A DNA stretch of 64,000 nt from Prolixibacteraceae bacterium (GTDB lineage: Bacteria; Bacteroidota; Bacteroidia; Bacteroidales; Prolixibacteraceae). The stretch covers positions 2,604,001 to 2,668,000 of the forward strand of contig CP082230.1 in the NCBI GenBank assembly GCA_019856515.1. The letters are read 5' to 3'. Shown here in pieces: positions 17,253 to 27,559 of the stretch. Under the pieces are notes generated by a model. The model worked only from the letters and a program-made list of their open reading frames with translations, made no database searches and had not been told where the DNA came from. The first letter of the stretch is position 1; the number at the start of each line of letters is the position of its first letter. The position numbers and the translations under genes were made by a program.

Positions 17253-17738
17253 TTATTCTTTCTGATAAAGTAAAACAACAGCTTGAACAGAGATCCCTTC
17301 TTGTCTCCCTTCAAATCCTAGCTTCTCAGTAGTTGTCGCTTTAACTGAGACATCTTCCTCATCAACACCCAATGTATTAGCTATTGCTACTTCCATTTGA
17401 GGTATATAAGGCATAAGTTTCGGCTGCTGTGCAGCGATGGTAGCATCTACATTACCTATAACGTATCCTTTTTGCTCAACCATGCGAACGCACTCTTTCA
17501 ACAATATGCTACTATCTGCACCTTTAAACTCAGCAGAAGTATCAGGAAAATGATATCCAATATCACGTAATTTTGCAGCACCTAGAATAGCATCAGATAT
17601 CGCATGTAGTAATACATCTCCATCTGAATGTGCTACAGTCCCTAGTTCGTGTTCTATTTCAATACCACCAAGCCACAAAGATTCTCCTTCAGCTAAAGCA
17701 TGTACATCATAACCTAATCCTACCCTTATCTTTTTCAT
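17253..17738 (-). CDS. ispF: 2-C-methyl-D-erythritol 2,4-cyclodiphosphate synthase
   Basis: Cytoplasmic enzyme of the MEP isoprenoid pathway. It converts CDP-methylerythritol 2-phosphate to the cyclic diphosphate and releases CMP. The 161-residue length is standard. The zinc ligands are visible as Asp11 and His13 in GYDVHAL and His45 in HSDGDVLLHA. The TTTEKLGFEGR substrate loop is present at the C-terminus. It is the last gene of a minus-strand run porU-porV-ispF, 19 bp after porV, and ends at a strong terminator. Confidence 0.97.
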   Translation of the reverse strand: MKKIRVGLGYDVHALAEGESLWLGGIEIEHELGTVAHSDGDVLLHAISDAILGAAKLRDIGYHFPDTSAEFKGADSSILLKECVRMVEQKGYVIGNVDATIAAQQPKLMPYIPQMEVAIANTLGVDEEDVSVKATTTEKLGFEGRQEGISVQAVVLLYQKE

Positions 17739-17757
17739 CGTTCCTATAAATTACTGG

Positions 17758-18957
17758 TTAACGTCCAGAATTCAACATACTACCAATATCAAAGGTAATA
17801 GAAAATCTCAAAGTGTTTGCAAGAGGGTGGTTTTGCTGTGTGGGAATCATATATGCAAAATCCAGAATAAAGCTAGTCAATTTCACTCCCGCTCCTGCTG
17901 TTACATATTTACGATTTCCTTTATTCTCGTTTTCATAAAAATATCCCGTACGAAGTGCAAACTGATTGGCATACCAATATTCCACACCACAAGAAAGCTG
18001 ACACTCTTGTAACTCTTCTGAGAATCCTCCAGGAGCATCACCAAAGGAACTAAAGATCGAACCGATAACACTCTGATCTACCCCTGTGTTGATAGACACA
18101 TTAACAGTTCCATCTTCACCTGTTGTAGAGGTTTGATTTGGCGTTGGTACCATTAGCTTACTAATGTCAGCACTAATCACAATCTTATTGTACTTATCAA
18201 GCTCCATAGAGTAACCTAAACCTAAACGCATATTCGCAGGAAGAAAACTCTCATGAGTACCTCCATCAAAAGAGATTTTAGATCCAATATTGGAAAAGTT
18301 AACTCCAGCAGTAAAAGTACGATCCAGACGATGTCTTGACCATGTATTAGTATAGAAGAAAGCAATATCAGCAGCAAAAGCAGTACCAGGTTCAGCTCCT
18401 TCAACACCATTATTAACTCTCGAATCAATATATCGTGCTACCACACCTCCACTCCAATTTTCTGTAAGTTTACGACTATAACCAATATCAAAACTAAATT
18501 CATTTGGATTCTGAGACCCTAATGGATTACCTTGTTCATCGGTTAGTGTAATATTACCATATTTAAAATATCTCAAAGAAGAACTCAACACCTGTTTATC
18601 ATCCAAACGATAATATCCCGACAGATACATGATGCTCATATCATCAGCTAGGTTTCTCAACCAAGGAATATAGGATACTCCCACAGCTGAAGTTCCATCA
18701 ATAAAAGCATATTTTGATGGATTCCAATGCTGAGAGTTAACATCGGGAGAGGTTGCGGCCCCCAAATCTCCCATACCACCAGCACGTGTATCTGGTGAAA
18801 TAGTCAAAAAAGGTACGGCACTACTGATAATTTTTGATGATGTTACAGTATTGCCACTATCTTGTGCCTTTACATTCTCTACAGACAAAATTCCAATCAA
18901 CATGAATAGTCCTAACATCATGTGCCAAAAACGATTCGTCTTATATCTTAAACTCAT
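17758..18957 (-). CDS. porV: Type IX secretion outer-membrane protein PorV
   Basis: A 399-residue, 14-stranded beta-barrel of the FadL fold that carries cargo from the type IX translocon to the PorU sortase at the outer membrane. A signal peptide ends near VKAQ (about residue 32). The PorV-typical opening FLTISPDTRAGGMGDLGAATSPD follows, with NPSKYAF after it, then repeated amphipathic strands and a C-terminal barrel strand. Its neighbour porU encodes its functional partner, which supports the call. Gene order porU-porV is the usual one in Bacteroidetes. Confidence 0.95.
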   Translation of the reverse strand: MSLRYKTNRFWHMMLGLFMLIGILSVENVKAQDSGNTVTSSKIISSAVPFLTISPDTRAGGMGDLGAATSPDVNSQHWNPSKYAFIDGTSAVGVSYIPWLRNLADDMSIMYLSGYYRLDDKQVLSSSLRYFKYGNITLTDEQGNPLGSQNPNEFSFDIGYSRKLTENWSGGVVARYIDSRVNNGVEGAEPGTAFAADIAFFYTNTWSRHRLDRTFTAGVNFSNIGSKISFDGGTHESFLPANMRLGLGYSMELDKYNKIVISADISKLMVPTPNQTSTTGEDGTVNVSINTGVDQSVIGSIFSSFGDAPGGFSEELQECQLSCGVEYWYANQFALRTGYFYENENKGNRKYVTAGAGVKLTSFILDFAYMIPTQQNHPLANTLRFSITFDIGSMLNSGR

Positions 18958-19040
18958 GGTTATGCAAGTTTTAATAGTATTACGTAATTTCTATGACTTC
19001 ATAACGTCATAACATAAATATTAGTATTCAGCATCTTCTA

Positions 19041-22000
19041 TTATTGAAGAATTATTTTGCTTGTCACAATAGATTCCTCTCCATTCACATTTTGTGCAAT
19101 TAAGCGAACAAAATAGATCCCAGGAGTTGTGATTCCAATACGATTTAAATCAACTTCATATACTAACGAGCTCTGGGTTATCGCTAGAGGTTGTTTCCAT
19201 TTAGATGCTCCTGTAAAATCAAATATCTCTAATACACCATTCACTGTAGTATAGGCCATATTATTTTCCAATACAATACGAACCTTACCGTGTGTTGGAT
19301 TCGGATATATAGAACTCATTTTCACATCTAACATTGGAGAAACAACAAAATCGCCCTCAATGATGCTTGAGTTATTCATCAAGTCCCAAACCTTAAGTTT
19401 AAAGTGATGGCGACCTTCTGTTAAACCAAGAGGCTTCCATGTTATAGTACCAGAAGTATAGTCACCATAATTAAATTGAAAGCCATTATTTAAAACGTAA
19501 CGCTTCGTATTATCATGATCTAAAATAAGAACCATTTGGTGCCCTACACTCGACAAAGAGGTATTTATTCCAGTATGATCATTAATAGTAAATTTCCACG
19601 TGGGTTCATCTCCAATAGTCATTCCACTATTCCATTGATTATTATTTATAGCTAAGGATATCTTTGGACCTACACCATCATCTTCTATATCGCCTGTTGT
19701 TCCATCCATTTTCAAGTTAAAAAACTCTCCAACGCCATCACTTTTTTCATTGTTGAAGTAGTATGAAATACGGCCTCTACCTTCTTTGTAAGAAACATCT
19801 TTAGGTAAAACAAAAACATAATCAAATTTTCCATCCTTAACTTCCACTTGGGCTTGGAAAAGTACATTTACTTGTTCAGTATAAGTTTCAACCTCATTAC
19901 TACCATTTCCACGTGTCTGAACTTCAATAGGTTTGTCAAGTATGCGAACAGTCATTTCACCATTCTGGGAAAGTGCATTTCCTAATTCATCGTTTAATTG
20001 TCCACGAACCTTAATGGGCTCTAGCAATTTGACTGATATATCACTATTAGACACTTTCTCATCATTTATATGAGTGGTTTCAACCTCCCATTTAGGAATA
20101 ATCAACTTTAGAGCAGGGTCCCCCAAGAGAGAAAACTTCCTTTTGTTAATCACCCCAGAAGTTCTTCTTTTGGCTTTCATCATCACCATTCCAAGACTTT
20201 GAATAGCTCCATCATTATCAGTTCGAAAAAGCTCTTCATATATATTCTTATTTAATTGGTAGTTTGAAGAGGAATAAACGAGTCTTGTTGTAGTAAAAAG
20301 TGCTATCCCCCCCCCTTTAGCATGAAACAACACCTCTTCTCCTGCAGAGATATTTTCTTTTAAATCCCAATGACTAAAATCACAAGTAGCAGTCACAAAA
20401 AGAGGCAAATGATACCCATTATTCCACATATAAATATCCTCTTTCTCCAACACTTTTTCATGTGCAAGAGCATAGGTATTTGCATGTCCAGTATAATTCA
20501 TTATTAAACCACCATCTTTCATAAACTGTTTAATCGATTTGGTCACATCTGGATAACTTCGATAGAGTTCTCCAAACTTTTCATATGTATCAAAATATAC
20601 CTTAGTAGTATGAATTGATGGGTAGCCGCTTTTAATAAAATCAGAAATCCTTTCGGCATCATTTAAGTGAAGTCCATAGTCACCATCATCAGCAATTACA
20701 CATGCTTTAGTAGACCAGTCCCCCCTATTTGAAGGATCCATATACCCTTTTATTTTATCTACAACAGCATCAGCTTGAGTTTGATTCACACATGGAATTC
20801 GACCGATTGCGATATCCACAGTACCCGACAACTCATTCTCGCCTTCATCCATCAAACAAAACACATCGTCTGAAACAAATGTATTTGATCCATCTAATGA
20901 ATTCTTAGACTGAAAACATGGAACGTAATTAGGGTTCTCAAATGAAGTTGAAGTATACGGATCATAAGTCCCACGACCAAATATTAGGACATATTGCAGT
21001 GGTTGATCTGTATCTTTCTGTCTATCATATCTTCTCTTCAAATAGTTCCTGATACCATTTGGATCGGCAATACCTCCACTAAAGTTAACTTTAATATCTT
21101 CATAATTAACCAACTCTACATCCAGGTTATTTTCATGCAACTTCTTTAACTGTGTTGCTTGAGATTTGAAATTCCCATGATATATGATAATATAATCAGG
21201 AGATCCATTTATCTCCTCACCAACATTACTTAGCTCTTTGACAAAACTTGGGGAAGCACCTATTTTTGAAGGGTTAAACGCTACATAACGTCCTACGGTG
21301 TTCGTATACTGGTCTTTTAATGATATCCCTTCAGTAGTTTTGGACCCTTCCACCTGAACATACTCCAAAGGAGCTGTTATATCCCATATTATCTCATCTT
21401 CTCCCATTGAACGCACAAGTAAGTTAGCCCCCTTGTTATCCTCCTCTAACATCTTTCCATTTTGAAAATAGAGTGGTGTATTAAGATACTGCAAAGGAGC
21501 ATTCATCACAAATTGGAAATAATCAATATAGTATTTGGTATCACTACCTCCTTCAACATACATCTCAAGATTTGATGATTTAGAATCGATTATAGTTTCA
21601 AAAACAAATGGGTAAGCAGCATTCCCTTCATGCGGATCAACCACCTTATTTAAACTTACCGTAGCAACATCAATCCCATTCTTGACCAATTTAGCTTTTG
21701 AAAAGTTTGAACTACTTCCAACGCCACTCGCTTTCACTTTCATCGAAGTAAAAGGGATTGATATCGGATAGTTAATCTGACTTTTATGAGAACCCAAATA
21801 TGACTTACTAAACCACTGCTGACCCGAATGTAATATATTCTCAGATCTAAAATCAGAACATTTCAACGCTTCATATGTATCAACCGTTTTCTTCTTAGGA
21901 TCTTGTGGGCGTATAGAATTCTCGATAAAGACAGATGCTGGAATTTCAGACACATAAACATATGACCTTCGTGAATAGAGGTTATCTTTATGACTCCACT

Positions 22001-22355
22001 CTTTTATATCCATATCATAACTCCAAGAAACCGTCGGATGAATATAAAAAACTATAACTTCCTCTCCATTTGAATCTGTCGTTCTTAAATAAGGGATCTC
22101 TTTTAACTCTCGATGATCAAAACTATCCCAATTATCGATCTGCGTATTTTTTGTTGTCCATAAAGACAAAGAGGAGATCGAAAGATTATGAGATTTTAAA
22201 TCACTTATTTTTAAACGTAATACACCAGCCTGTGTTGACGAGTACAACAACCATTTATCTGCACCCTTCAACGACATAGAAAACAGCAAAAAGATTGTCA
22301 AAACGCCTATTAAGTTATACACCCTACGTTTCATTATCGTTATATAATCGGTCAT
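19041..22355 (-). CDS. porU: Type IX secretion sortase PorU, C25 peptidase family
   Basis: A 1104-residue gingipain-like transpeptidase that cleaves sorting domains off secreted cargo and attaches the protein to surface polysaccharide. An N-terminal signal (core about residues 12-31) is followed by beta domains to about 380 and then the C25 domain. The catalytic His624 is in YTGHANTYAL and Cys658 in VTATCDFSHWD; the 34-residue spacing is as expected for PorU. The last 80 residues form its own sorting-domain-like Ig fold (SSIYPNPTHGKVRI to GIYFVRL). The start may be at 22355 or at the in-frame ATG 22334 (MKRRVYNLIG), which gives a more standard signal peptide. Confidence 0.95.
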   Translation of the reverse strand: MTDYITIMKRRVYNLIGVLTIFLLFSMSLKGADKWLLYSSTQAGVLRLKISDLKSHNLSISSLSLWTTKNTQIDNWDSFDHRELKEIPYLRTTDSNGEEVIVFYIHPTVSWSYDMDIKEWSHKDNLYSRRSYVYVSEIPASVFIENSIRPQDPKKKTVDTYEALKCSDFRSENILHSGQQWFSKSYLGSHKSQINYPISIPFTSMKVKASGVGSSSNFSKAKLVKNGIDVATVSLNKVVDPHEGNAAYPFVFETIIDSKSSNLEMYVEGGSDTKYYIDYFQFVMNAPLQYLNTPLYFQNGKMLEEDNKGANLLVRSMGEDEIIWDITAPLEYVQVEGSKTTEGISLKDQYTNTVGRYVAFNPSKIGASPSFVKELSNVGEEINGSPDYIIIYHGNFKSQATQLKKLHENNLDVELVNYEDIKVNFSGGIADPNGIRNYLKRRYDRQKDTDQPLQYVLIFGRGTYDPYTSTSFENPNYVPCFQSKNSLDGSNTFVSDDVFCLMDEGENELSGTVDIAIGRIPCVNQTQADAVVDKIKGYMDPSNRGDWSTKACVIADDGDYGLHLNDAERISDFIKSGYPSIHTTKVYFDTYEKFGELYRSYPDVTKSIKQFMKDGGLIMNYTGHANTYALAHEKVLEKEDIYMWNNGYHLPLFVTATCDFSHWDLKENISAGEEVLFHAKGGGIALFTTTRLVYSSSNYQLNKNIYEELFRTDNDGAIQSLGMVMMKAKRRTSGVINKRKFSLLGDPALKLIIPKWEVETTHINDEKVSNSDISVKLLEPIKVRGQLNDELGNALSQNGEMTVRILDKPIEVQTRGNGSNEVETYTEQVNVLFQAQVEVKDGKFDYVFVLPKDVSYKEGRGRISYYFNNEKSDGVGEFFNLKMDGTTGDIEDDGVGPKISLAINNNQWNSGMTIGDEPTWKFTINDHTGINTSLSSVGHQMVLILDHDNTKRYVLNNGFQFNYGDYTSGTITWKPLGLTEGRHHFKLKVWDLMNNSSIIEGDFVVSPMLDVKMSSIYPNPTHGKVRIVLENNMAYTTVNGVLEIFDFTGASKWKQPLAITQSSLVYEVDLNRIGITTPGIYFVRLIAQNVNGEESIVTSKIILQ

Positions 22356-22594
22356 TTCTTTCTTCCTAAGATTTTTGTATATTTATACTTAGTATGAAAA
22401 CGTTTTTACTACATATATATTGTTTTTCTCCTTTTTATGTCCTTTTTTTATAACATAATTATTGAACAAAAAAGGAAACTTTAGTACATTGTACTTATGT
22501 TTTGTAAATTATTACTCAACGCCTTACATTTAATAAAAGTTACAAAAATCAAATTCTTGTAGCTCATTAACAATATAGTGTATTCAATTTTAGT

Positions 22595-22602
22595 TATATT
22601 TG
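22595..22602 (+). promoter_or_regulatory. -7 element of gldJ promoter
   Basis: TATATTTG fits TAnnTTTG. A clear -33 TTTG at the right spacing is not seen. It would place the mRNA start near 22608. Confidence 0.4.
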
Positions 22603-22642
22603 TGAATGTCGAAAAGGAAAAGTGAATAAATCCACATCAATT

Positions 22643-24109
22643 ATGAGTATCAAAAGAATCCTAATATTTGTAGGGTTGTTGACAATCATGTCATCATGTA
22701 GCCTCTTTAAGAAAAAAAGCGGTGGTACTGGTGAGATGTCAACAACAACGGGATGGGAATATAACAATCCCGATAATGGTGGCTTCGAATACCAGTCAGG
22801 TTACGAACAAGCTACAGGCCCAGGATTAGTATATGTTCAAGGAGGAACTTTTACTATGGGGCGCGTTGAGCAGGATGTAATGTTCAATTGGAACAATACA
22901 CCTAAACGTGTAACCGTCGCATCATTCTACATGGACGAATCTGAAGTTCGAAACGTGGACTGGCGTGAATATCTACACTGGATACGTCGTGTCTATCCAG
23001 ATGATCAAGAAGCATATAACAAAGCGCTGCCAGACACTTTAGTTTGGAGAGAAGAGCTAAGTTACAATGAACCTTACCTTGAAAATTACCTTCGTCACCC
23101 AGCTTTTAGTGACTATCCGGTAGTTGGAGTAGATTGGGTACAAGCTTCAGAATATTGTAAATGGCGTACTGATCGTGTAAATGAGCAAATTCTTATTGAG
23201 AATGGAATTCTTGCACATGATGCAGCCCAACAAGGAGAGAATATTTTCACCACAGAGACATATTTTGCAGGTCTTTACGATGGGGTGAAAGGAGAGAATC
23301 CTATTGAAAACCTCACACAAGAAGGTGGAGATCGTAGGGTAAAACCTTCAGATGGTATACTTCTACCACGATACCGCCTTCCAACTGAAGCGGAGTGGGA
23401 ATATGCAGCTCTAGGATTGCAAGGAAACACTACAGGAGAACTTCTTACAGAAAGACGAATTTACCCTTGGAATGGACACCATTTACGTTATTCAGATAAA
23501 AAACAAAGGGGTAAGATGCGTGCCAACTTCACACGTTCACGTGGTGACTTAATGGGACTTGCAGGACATCTTAATGATGGTTTTGATATCACGGGACCAG
23601 TTACACAAGTTGGATCTAACGACTTAGGGTTATACGGAATGGCAGGAAATGTTAATGAGTGGGTTTACGATGTATATCGCCCTTCATCATCTATGGATGT
23701 TTCTGAATTCCAACCTATCCGCGGAAATGTTTACACTCAATATCGTAAAGATGCAGACGGCAATCTTCAACGTGATGAGCATGGTAGACTTGTTCGTGAC
23801 ACCGTTGCAAACTATGTAAACTTCAATGATGGTGATTACCAGTCACGTATCATTCTTGGAGATGATTGGACATTAGATGAAAATGTGAAACAAGGTACAG
23901 ATAAAATGTACATTGGTGATGATGCAGGTAGTGTTAAACCTCGTATTGACGATCACGTGCGTGTATACAAAGGTGGAAGCTGGAAAGATCGCCCTTATTG
24001 GTTATCACCAGGATCACGACGTTATATGAATGAAAATTCAAAAGCAGATGATGTCGGATTCAGATGTGCTATGACACATTTAGGGGATCCCGATAACATC
24101 GATAATTAA
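22643..24109 (+). CDS. gldJ: Gliding motility / type IX secretion lipoprotein GldJ
   Basis: Outer-membrane lipoprotein related to formylglycine-generating enzymes and required with GldK for the T9SS ring. From ATG 22643 it has 488 residues; Cys19 in TIMSSC is the lipidation site. The FGE-like domain is marked by YVQGGTFTMG, PVVGVDWVQASEYCKWR, RLPTEAEWEYAALG, YGMAGNVNEWV and the terminal VGFRCAM. The catalytic role of FGE is not expected here. A GTG at 22622 is an alternative start, 7 codons upstream. Context (porU/porV divergent, murF downstream) matches gldJ loci in Flavobacteria. GldK is the main alternative by sequence alone. Confidence 0.9.
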   Translation: MSIKRILIFVGLLTIMSSCSLFKKKSGGTGEMSTTTGWEYNNPDNGGFEYQSGYEQATGPGLVYVQGGTFTMGRVEQDVMFNWNNTPKRVTVASFYMDESEVRNVDWREYLHWIRRVYPDDQEAYNKALPDTLVWREELSYNEPYLENYLRHPAFSDYPVVGVDWVQASEYCKWRTDRVNEQILIENGILAHDAAQQGENIFTTETYFAGLYDGVKGENPIENLTQEGGDRRVKPSDGILLPRYRLPTEAEWEYAALGLQGNTTGELLTERRIYPWNGHHLRYSDKKQRGKMRANFTRSRGDLMGLAGHLNDGFDITGPVTQVGSNDLGLYGMAGNVNEWVYDVYRPSSSMDVSEFQPIRGNVYTQYRKDADGNLQRDEHGRLVRDTVANYVNFNDGDYQSRIILGDDWTLDENVKQGTDKMYIGDDAGSVKPRIDDHVRVYKGGSWKDRPYWLSPGSRRYMNENSKADDVGFRCAMTHLGDPDNIDN

Positions 24110-24127
24110 GAGATACAATGATTATAT

Positions 24128-24156
24128 AAAGGCTCCTTCTTCGGGAGTCTTTTTTT
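24128..24156 (+). terminator. Terminator between gldJ and murF
   Basis: AGGCTCC stem with GGAGTCT (one G:T pair) and a 7-T tract. It ends directly against the first possible murF ATG, so murF expression may depend on read-through or on an overlapping promoter. Confidence 0.7.
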
Positions 24157-24168
24157 ATGATAAAGATT

Positions 24169-25470
24169 ATGGTTACCGTTAAAGCATTACATGAAATCTT
24201 TCTAGCTCATCCAATAATTTCCACAGATACTAGAAAGATTATTTCTCAAAGTATCTTCTTTGCATTGAAAGGGAGTAACTTTGATGGAAATAAATATATC
24301 GATGAAGCAATCCGTAGAGGTGCTTCATTTGTGGTTTATGACAACCCTGAATATGGAAAAGAAGATGATAAATACCTTTTGGTCGATGATGTATTAACGA
24401 CACTCCAAAAGCTAGCAAACTATCATAGGAGATCCAGTCAAGCTAAGATTATAGGTATCACAGGGACAAATGGAAAAACAACCACCAAAGAACTTATCTT
24501 TGCTGTTTTAAAAACGACTTTTAAAACAATCGCAACGGAAGGAAATCTTAATAACCATATTGGAGTACCTCTCTCTCTTCTTACTATTAAGCCTGAAGAT
24601 GAGATAGCCATTATTGAAATGGGAGCAAATCATCCCAAAGAGATTGGATTCTTGTGCTCCATTGCAGAACCTAACTATGGTATTATTACCAATGTCGGGA
24701 AAGCCCATCTAGAAGGTTTTGGATCATTTGAGATGATTCAAAAAACCAAAGCAGAATTATACCATTGTGTAGCAAACAGAGGTGGGAAATTATTTATTCA
24801 TTATGAAGATACACTTCTGAAAAATCTTCTTCCTAAGGATGTCTCAACGATCAGCTACAGTACCGAAGGAAATTCTAATGCAGACACCTATATCAAGGAA
24901 GAGAGTGATAATAGCATTCTGATTCGTCTAAAAGCGAAATTCCCTAAAGGGTTTTTATATATATTAACCAATTTGGTCGGAACATATAACTGTTCTAATC
25001 TTGCGGCAGCAATCTCAATAGGAAAGTATTTTAATGTTGAACCATTAAGAATAAAAGAAGCTATTGAGGGATATATACCAACGAACTTACGATCACAATA
25101 TACGCGACGACAATATAATGATCTCATTGTAGATACCTACAATGCAAACCCGTCAAGTATGCAGGAAGCCATCAAGAACTTCCTAAAGCTTAAACACCCC
25201 AATAAAATTGTCATTTTAGGGGATATGTTAGAGTTAGGTGATGTTTCAGAACAAGAGCATCTAAAACTAATTGAACTACTTAAAGAAGGCTCTCTAAAGG
25301 AGTGCATATTAGTAGGTGAAATATTCTCTAAAATTGCTCCTAATGCAAATACATTCCTCAACACAGACGAATTAATCCAACAACTTCAGAAAGACGAAAT
25401 CAAAGAGGCATTAGTTCTAATTAAAGGATCAAGAGGCATTGGACTTGAAAAAATACTGTACCTGTTCTAA
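24169..25470 (+). CDS. murF: UDP-MurNAc-tripeptide--D-Ala-D-Ala ligase
   Basis: Cytoplasmic Mur ligase that adds D-Ala-D-Ala to the UDP-MurNAc-tripeptide, the last soluble step of peptidoglycan precursor synthesis. The N-terminal UDP-binding domain reads ISTDTRKI...IFFALKGSNFDGNKY. The P-loop GITGTNGKTT is at 96-105 and EMGANHPKEIG follows. The C-terminal ligase domain has NANPSSMQEAI and LGDMLELG. I chose ATG 24169 because the alternative ATG at 24157 abuts the terminator T-tract and adds four residues not expected before the family's first helix. Length 433 is normal. Confidence 0.95.
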   Translation: MVTVKALHEIFLAHPIISTDTRKIISQSIFFALKGSNFDGNKYIDEAIRRGASFVVYDNPEYGKEDDKYLLVDDVLTTLQKLANYHRRSSQAKIIGITGTNGKTTTKELIFAVLKTTFKTIATEGNLNNHIGVPLSLLTIKPEDEIAIIEMGANHPKEIGFLCSIAEPNYGIITNVGKAHLEGFGSFEMIQKTKAELYHCVANRGGKLFIHYEDTLLKNLLPKDVSTISYSTEGNSNADTYIKEESDNSILIRLKAKFPKGFLYILTNLVGTYNCSNLAAAISIGKYFNVEPLRIKEAIEGYIPTNLRSQYTRRQYNDLIVDTYNANPSSMQEAIKNFLKLKHPNKIVILGDMLELGDVSEQEHLKLIELLKEGSLKECILVGEIFSKIAPNANTFLNTDELIQQLQKDEIKEALVLIKGSRGIGLEKILYLF

Positions 25471-25494
25471 AATGAGATGAAACAGAGTATGAGA

Positions 25495-25528
25495 TAAAGA
25501 TGACTTTAGAAGTAAGGTCATCTTTTTT
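25495..25528 (+). terminator. Terminator after murF, first
   Basis: AAAGATGAC...GTCATCTTT stem with T-run, 25 bp past the murF stop. Confidence 0.75.
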
Positions 25529-25590
25529 CATATAAGAGGGGTATTATATCAACTAAGTATTTGATGACAATATTGACACATATATTTTAA

Positions 25591-25619
25591 CTCAAGATAG
25601 AAGAGCTTGAGTTTTTTTA
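25591..25619 (+). terminator. Terminator after murF, second
   Basis: AACTCAAG/CTTGAGTT stem with seven T, a backup to the terminator at 25495. Confidence 0.75.
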
Positions 25620-26072
25620 AACATCTATTGAATTAAGTAATAAAGAGGTATCGCTCTCCCAAATAGCTTGAGAGTGTAGATAGGTTCATGAATATATCCA
25701 ACTATTGATTGACAGTAGAATAAAAAATAGTCTTATGATATTATCACCATAGAATATTCATCTATTTAACATTTTTGATGAAGCAAGTATCTTTGAAGTA
25801 TCCTTGAAGTATCAACAAACTACGAAGGAAACCTATGTCAATCCACTTTCCGTTATCTGTTTTAACGACAATTCATTATTGAATGTCTTCAAGAACCCAT
25901 AACTTGCATGTATCAACCATCATTACTTACAACAATGAACACCTTCAAGATGTATGGAGAGAGCATGCCCTCTTGAAAGAAGTTTCAAAGTAAAACCTAT
26001 CAAATAATTAATTCAAAATATAAACCAACAGGGTATGTTTTAAGTTATACTTTAGGATTGAATGATTATTTA
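25620..26072. other. 450-bp gap without recognisable gene
   Basis: All six frames are interrupted and I see no RNA family. It contains a short direct repeat (GAAGTATC twice near 25795-25810). Several short open pieces on the plus strand near 25830-25990 do not resemble anything I know. It could be an old gene relic. Confidence 0.4.
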
Positions 26073-26080
26073 TAACTTTG
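26073..26080 (+). promoter_or_regulatory. -7 element upstream of cca
   Basis: TAACTTTG matches TAnnTTTG, 45 bp before the cca start. The -33 is weak. Confidence 0.45.
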
Positions 26081-26125
26081 CAAAGAATTAGAAGCATCTG
26101 CTTCCTCATCAATTAATAATAAACA

Positions 26126-27559
26126 ATGAATCTAAAATCATATTTAGACCATCATATATTTCATGCTATTTCAGAAGTCGCCGATAAAAGAGGATTAGAG
26201 ACTTATGTTATTGGAGGGTACGTAAGAGACCTTATTTTACATAGACCATCTAAAGATATCGATGTAGTTACCGTAGGAAGTGGTATTGAATTGGCACAAG
26301 AAGTTGCAAAGAAATTTGGACCTAAGGTTAAAGTTAATGTCTTTAAAAGTTATGGAACTGCCATGATTCGCATTCGCGAAAACGAAGTGGAATTTGTTGG
26401 AGCAAGAAAAGAGTCATATCAAAGACATTCACGTAACCCGATAGTAGAGGATGGGACTTTAGAAGACGATCAAAAGAGAAGAGACTTTACCATCAATGCA
26501 CTTGCTCTCTCTCTAAACAAAGAGACTTTTGGAGAGCTAGTCGATCCTTTTGGTGGCTTAGAGGACATGGAAGACCAACGCATCATCACCCCTTTAGAAC
26601 CTGGGATAACATTTTCTGATGATCCATTACGAATGATGCGAGCAATTCGATTCGCAACCCAATTGAATTTCGATATTGAAGAGCATACGCTCCAAGCCAT
26701 TGCTGACAATGCTTCACGTATCGAAATTGTATCAGGTGAACGTATCATGGACGAAATGAATAAGATCATCCTGTCACCAAAACCATCCGTAGGCTTTAAG
26801 CTATTGGAATCGACAGGTCTATTAGCTCTTATTTTTCCCGAACTTCAGGAGATGAAAGGACGAGAAGTGAGAAATGGTATCGGACATAAGGATAATTTCT
26901 TTCATACTCTTGCGGTGCTTGATAACATTTGTGCCCATACTGATAACCTATGGTTACGTTGGTCTGCAATACTTCATGATATTGGCAAACCTAAGACCAA
27001 ACGTTTTCATCCAAAGTTTGGATGGACATTTCATGCACATAATCATGTAGGAAGTAAAATGGTTCCAGCCATCTTTAAACATTTAAAACTTCCGCTGAAC
27101 GACAAGATGAAGTATGTTCAGAAAATGGTATTTCTTCATATGCGTCCTATCATTCTTTCTGAAGAGATTGTAACGGACTCTGCTGTTCGTAGACTACTGT
27201 TTGATGCTGGAGACGATGTGGATGAACTCATGACATTATGCGAAGCTGATATTACCTCTAAAAACCCAGAGAAAGTAACAAAATACCTTAAAAACTTCAC
27301 CATCGTTCGTGAGAAACTTAAGGAACTTGAAGAGCGCGATGCCATTCGAAACTTTCAACCACCTGTTTCAGGAGAACTTATCATGGAGTGTTTCCAATTA
27401 AAACCATCCAAAGAGATTGGAATGATCAAAGTAGCAATAAAGGATGCTATTTTAGATGGTGAAATTCGTAACAACTTTGAAGAGGCCTTTGAATTCATGA
27501 AGAAAAAGGGGATTGAATTGGGACTCACTTTTACTGAGCCCAAAGAACATACAAATTAA
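26126..27559 (+). CDS. cca: CCA-adding tRNA nucleotidyltransferase with HD domain
   Basis: Class II nucleotidyltransferase that builds or repairs the tRNA 3' CCA end. This matters here because the window's tRNA genes do not encode CCA. The 477 residues include the head motif GGYVRD (30-35), metal-binding DID (44-46), RRDFTINAL (about 118-126), the EDxxR-like nucleotide-selection region in [16 protein letters not shown], and a C-terminal HD phosphohydrolase domain ([17 protein letters not shown]). A poly(A) polymerase of the same superfamily is the alternative. Its stop overlaps the stop of the convergent nuclease gene by 4 bp. Confidence 0.93.
   Translation: MNLKSYLDHHIFHAISEVADKRGLETYVIGGYVRDLILHRPSKDIDVVTVGSGIELAQEVAKKFGPKVKVNVFKSYGTAMIRIRENEVEFVGARKESYQRHSRNPIVEDGTLEDDQKRRDFTINALALSLNKETFGELVDPFGGLEDMEDQRIITPLEPGITFSDDPLRMMRAIRFATQLNFDIEEHTLQAIADNASRIEIVSGERIMDEMNKIILSPKPSVGFKLLESTGLLALIFPELQEMKGREVRNGIGHKDNFFHTLAVLDNICAHTDNLWLRWSAILHDIGKPKTKRFHPKFGWTFHAHNHVGSKMVPAIFKHLKLPLNDKMKYVQKMVFLHMRPIILSEEIVTDSAVRRLLFDAGDDVDELMTLCEADITSKNPEKVTKYLKNFTIVREKLKELEERDAIRNFQPPVSGELIMECFQLKPSKEIGMIKVAIKDAILDGEIRNNFEEAFEFMKKKGIELGLTFTEPKEHTN

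Noticed and set aside
22622..22642. GTG start for gldJ
   Set aside because: Kept only as an alternative: ATG 22643 gives a compact lipoprotein signal and ATG is more common.
22643..24109. Sulfatase-activating formylglycine-generating enzyme for the PUL sulfatase
   Set aside because: The FGE-like fold is present, but length, lipoprotein signal and the porU/porV context fit GldJ.
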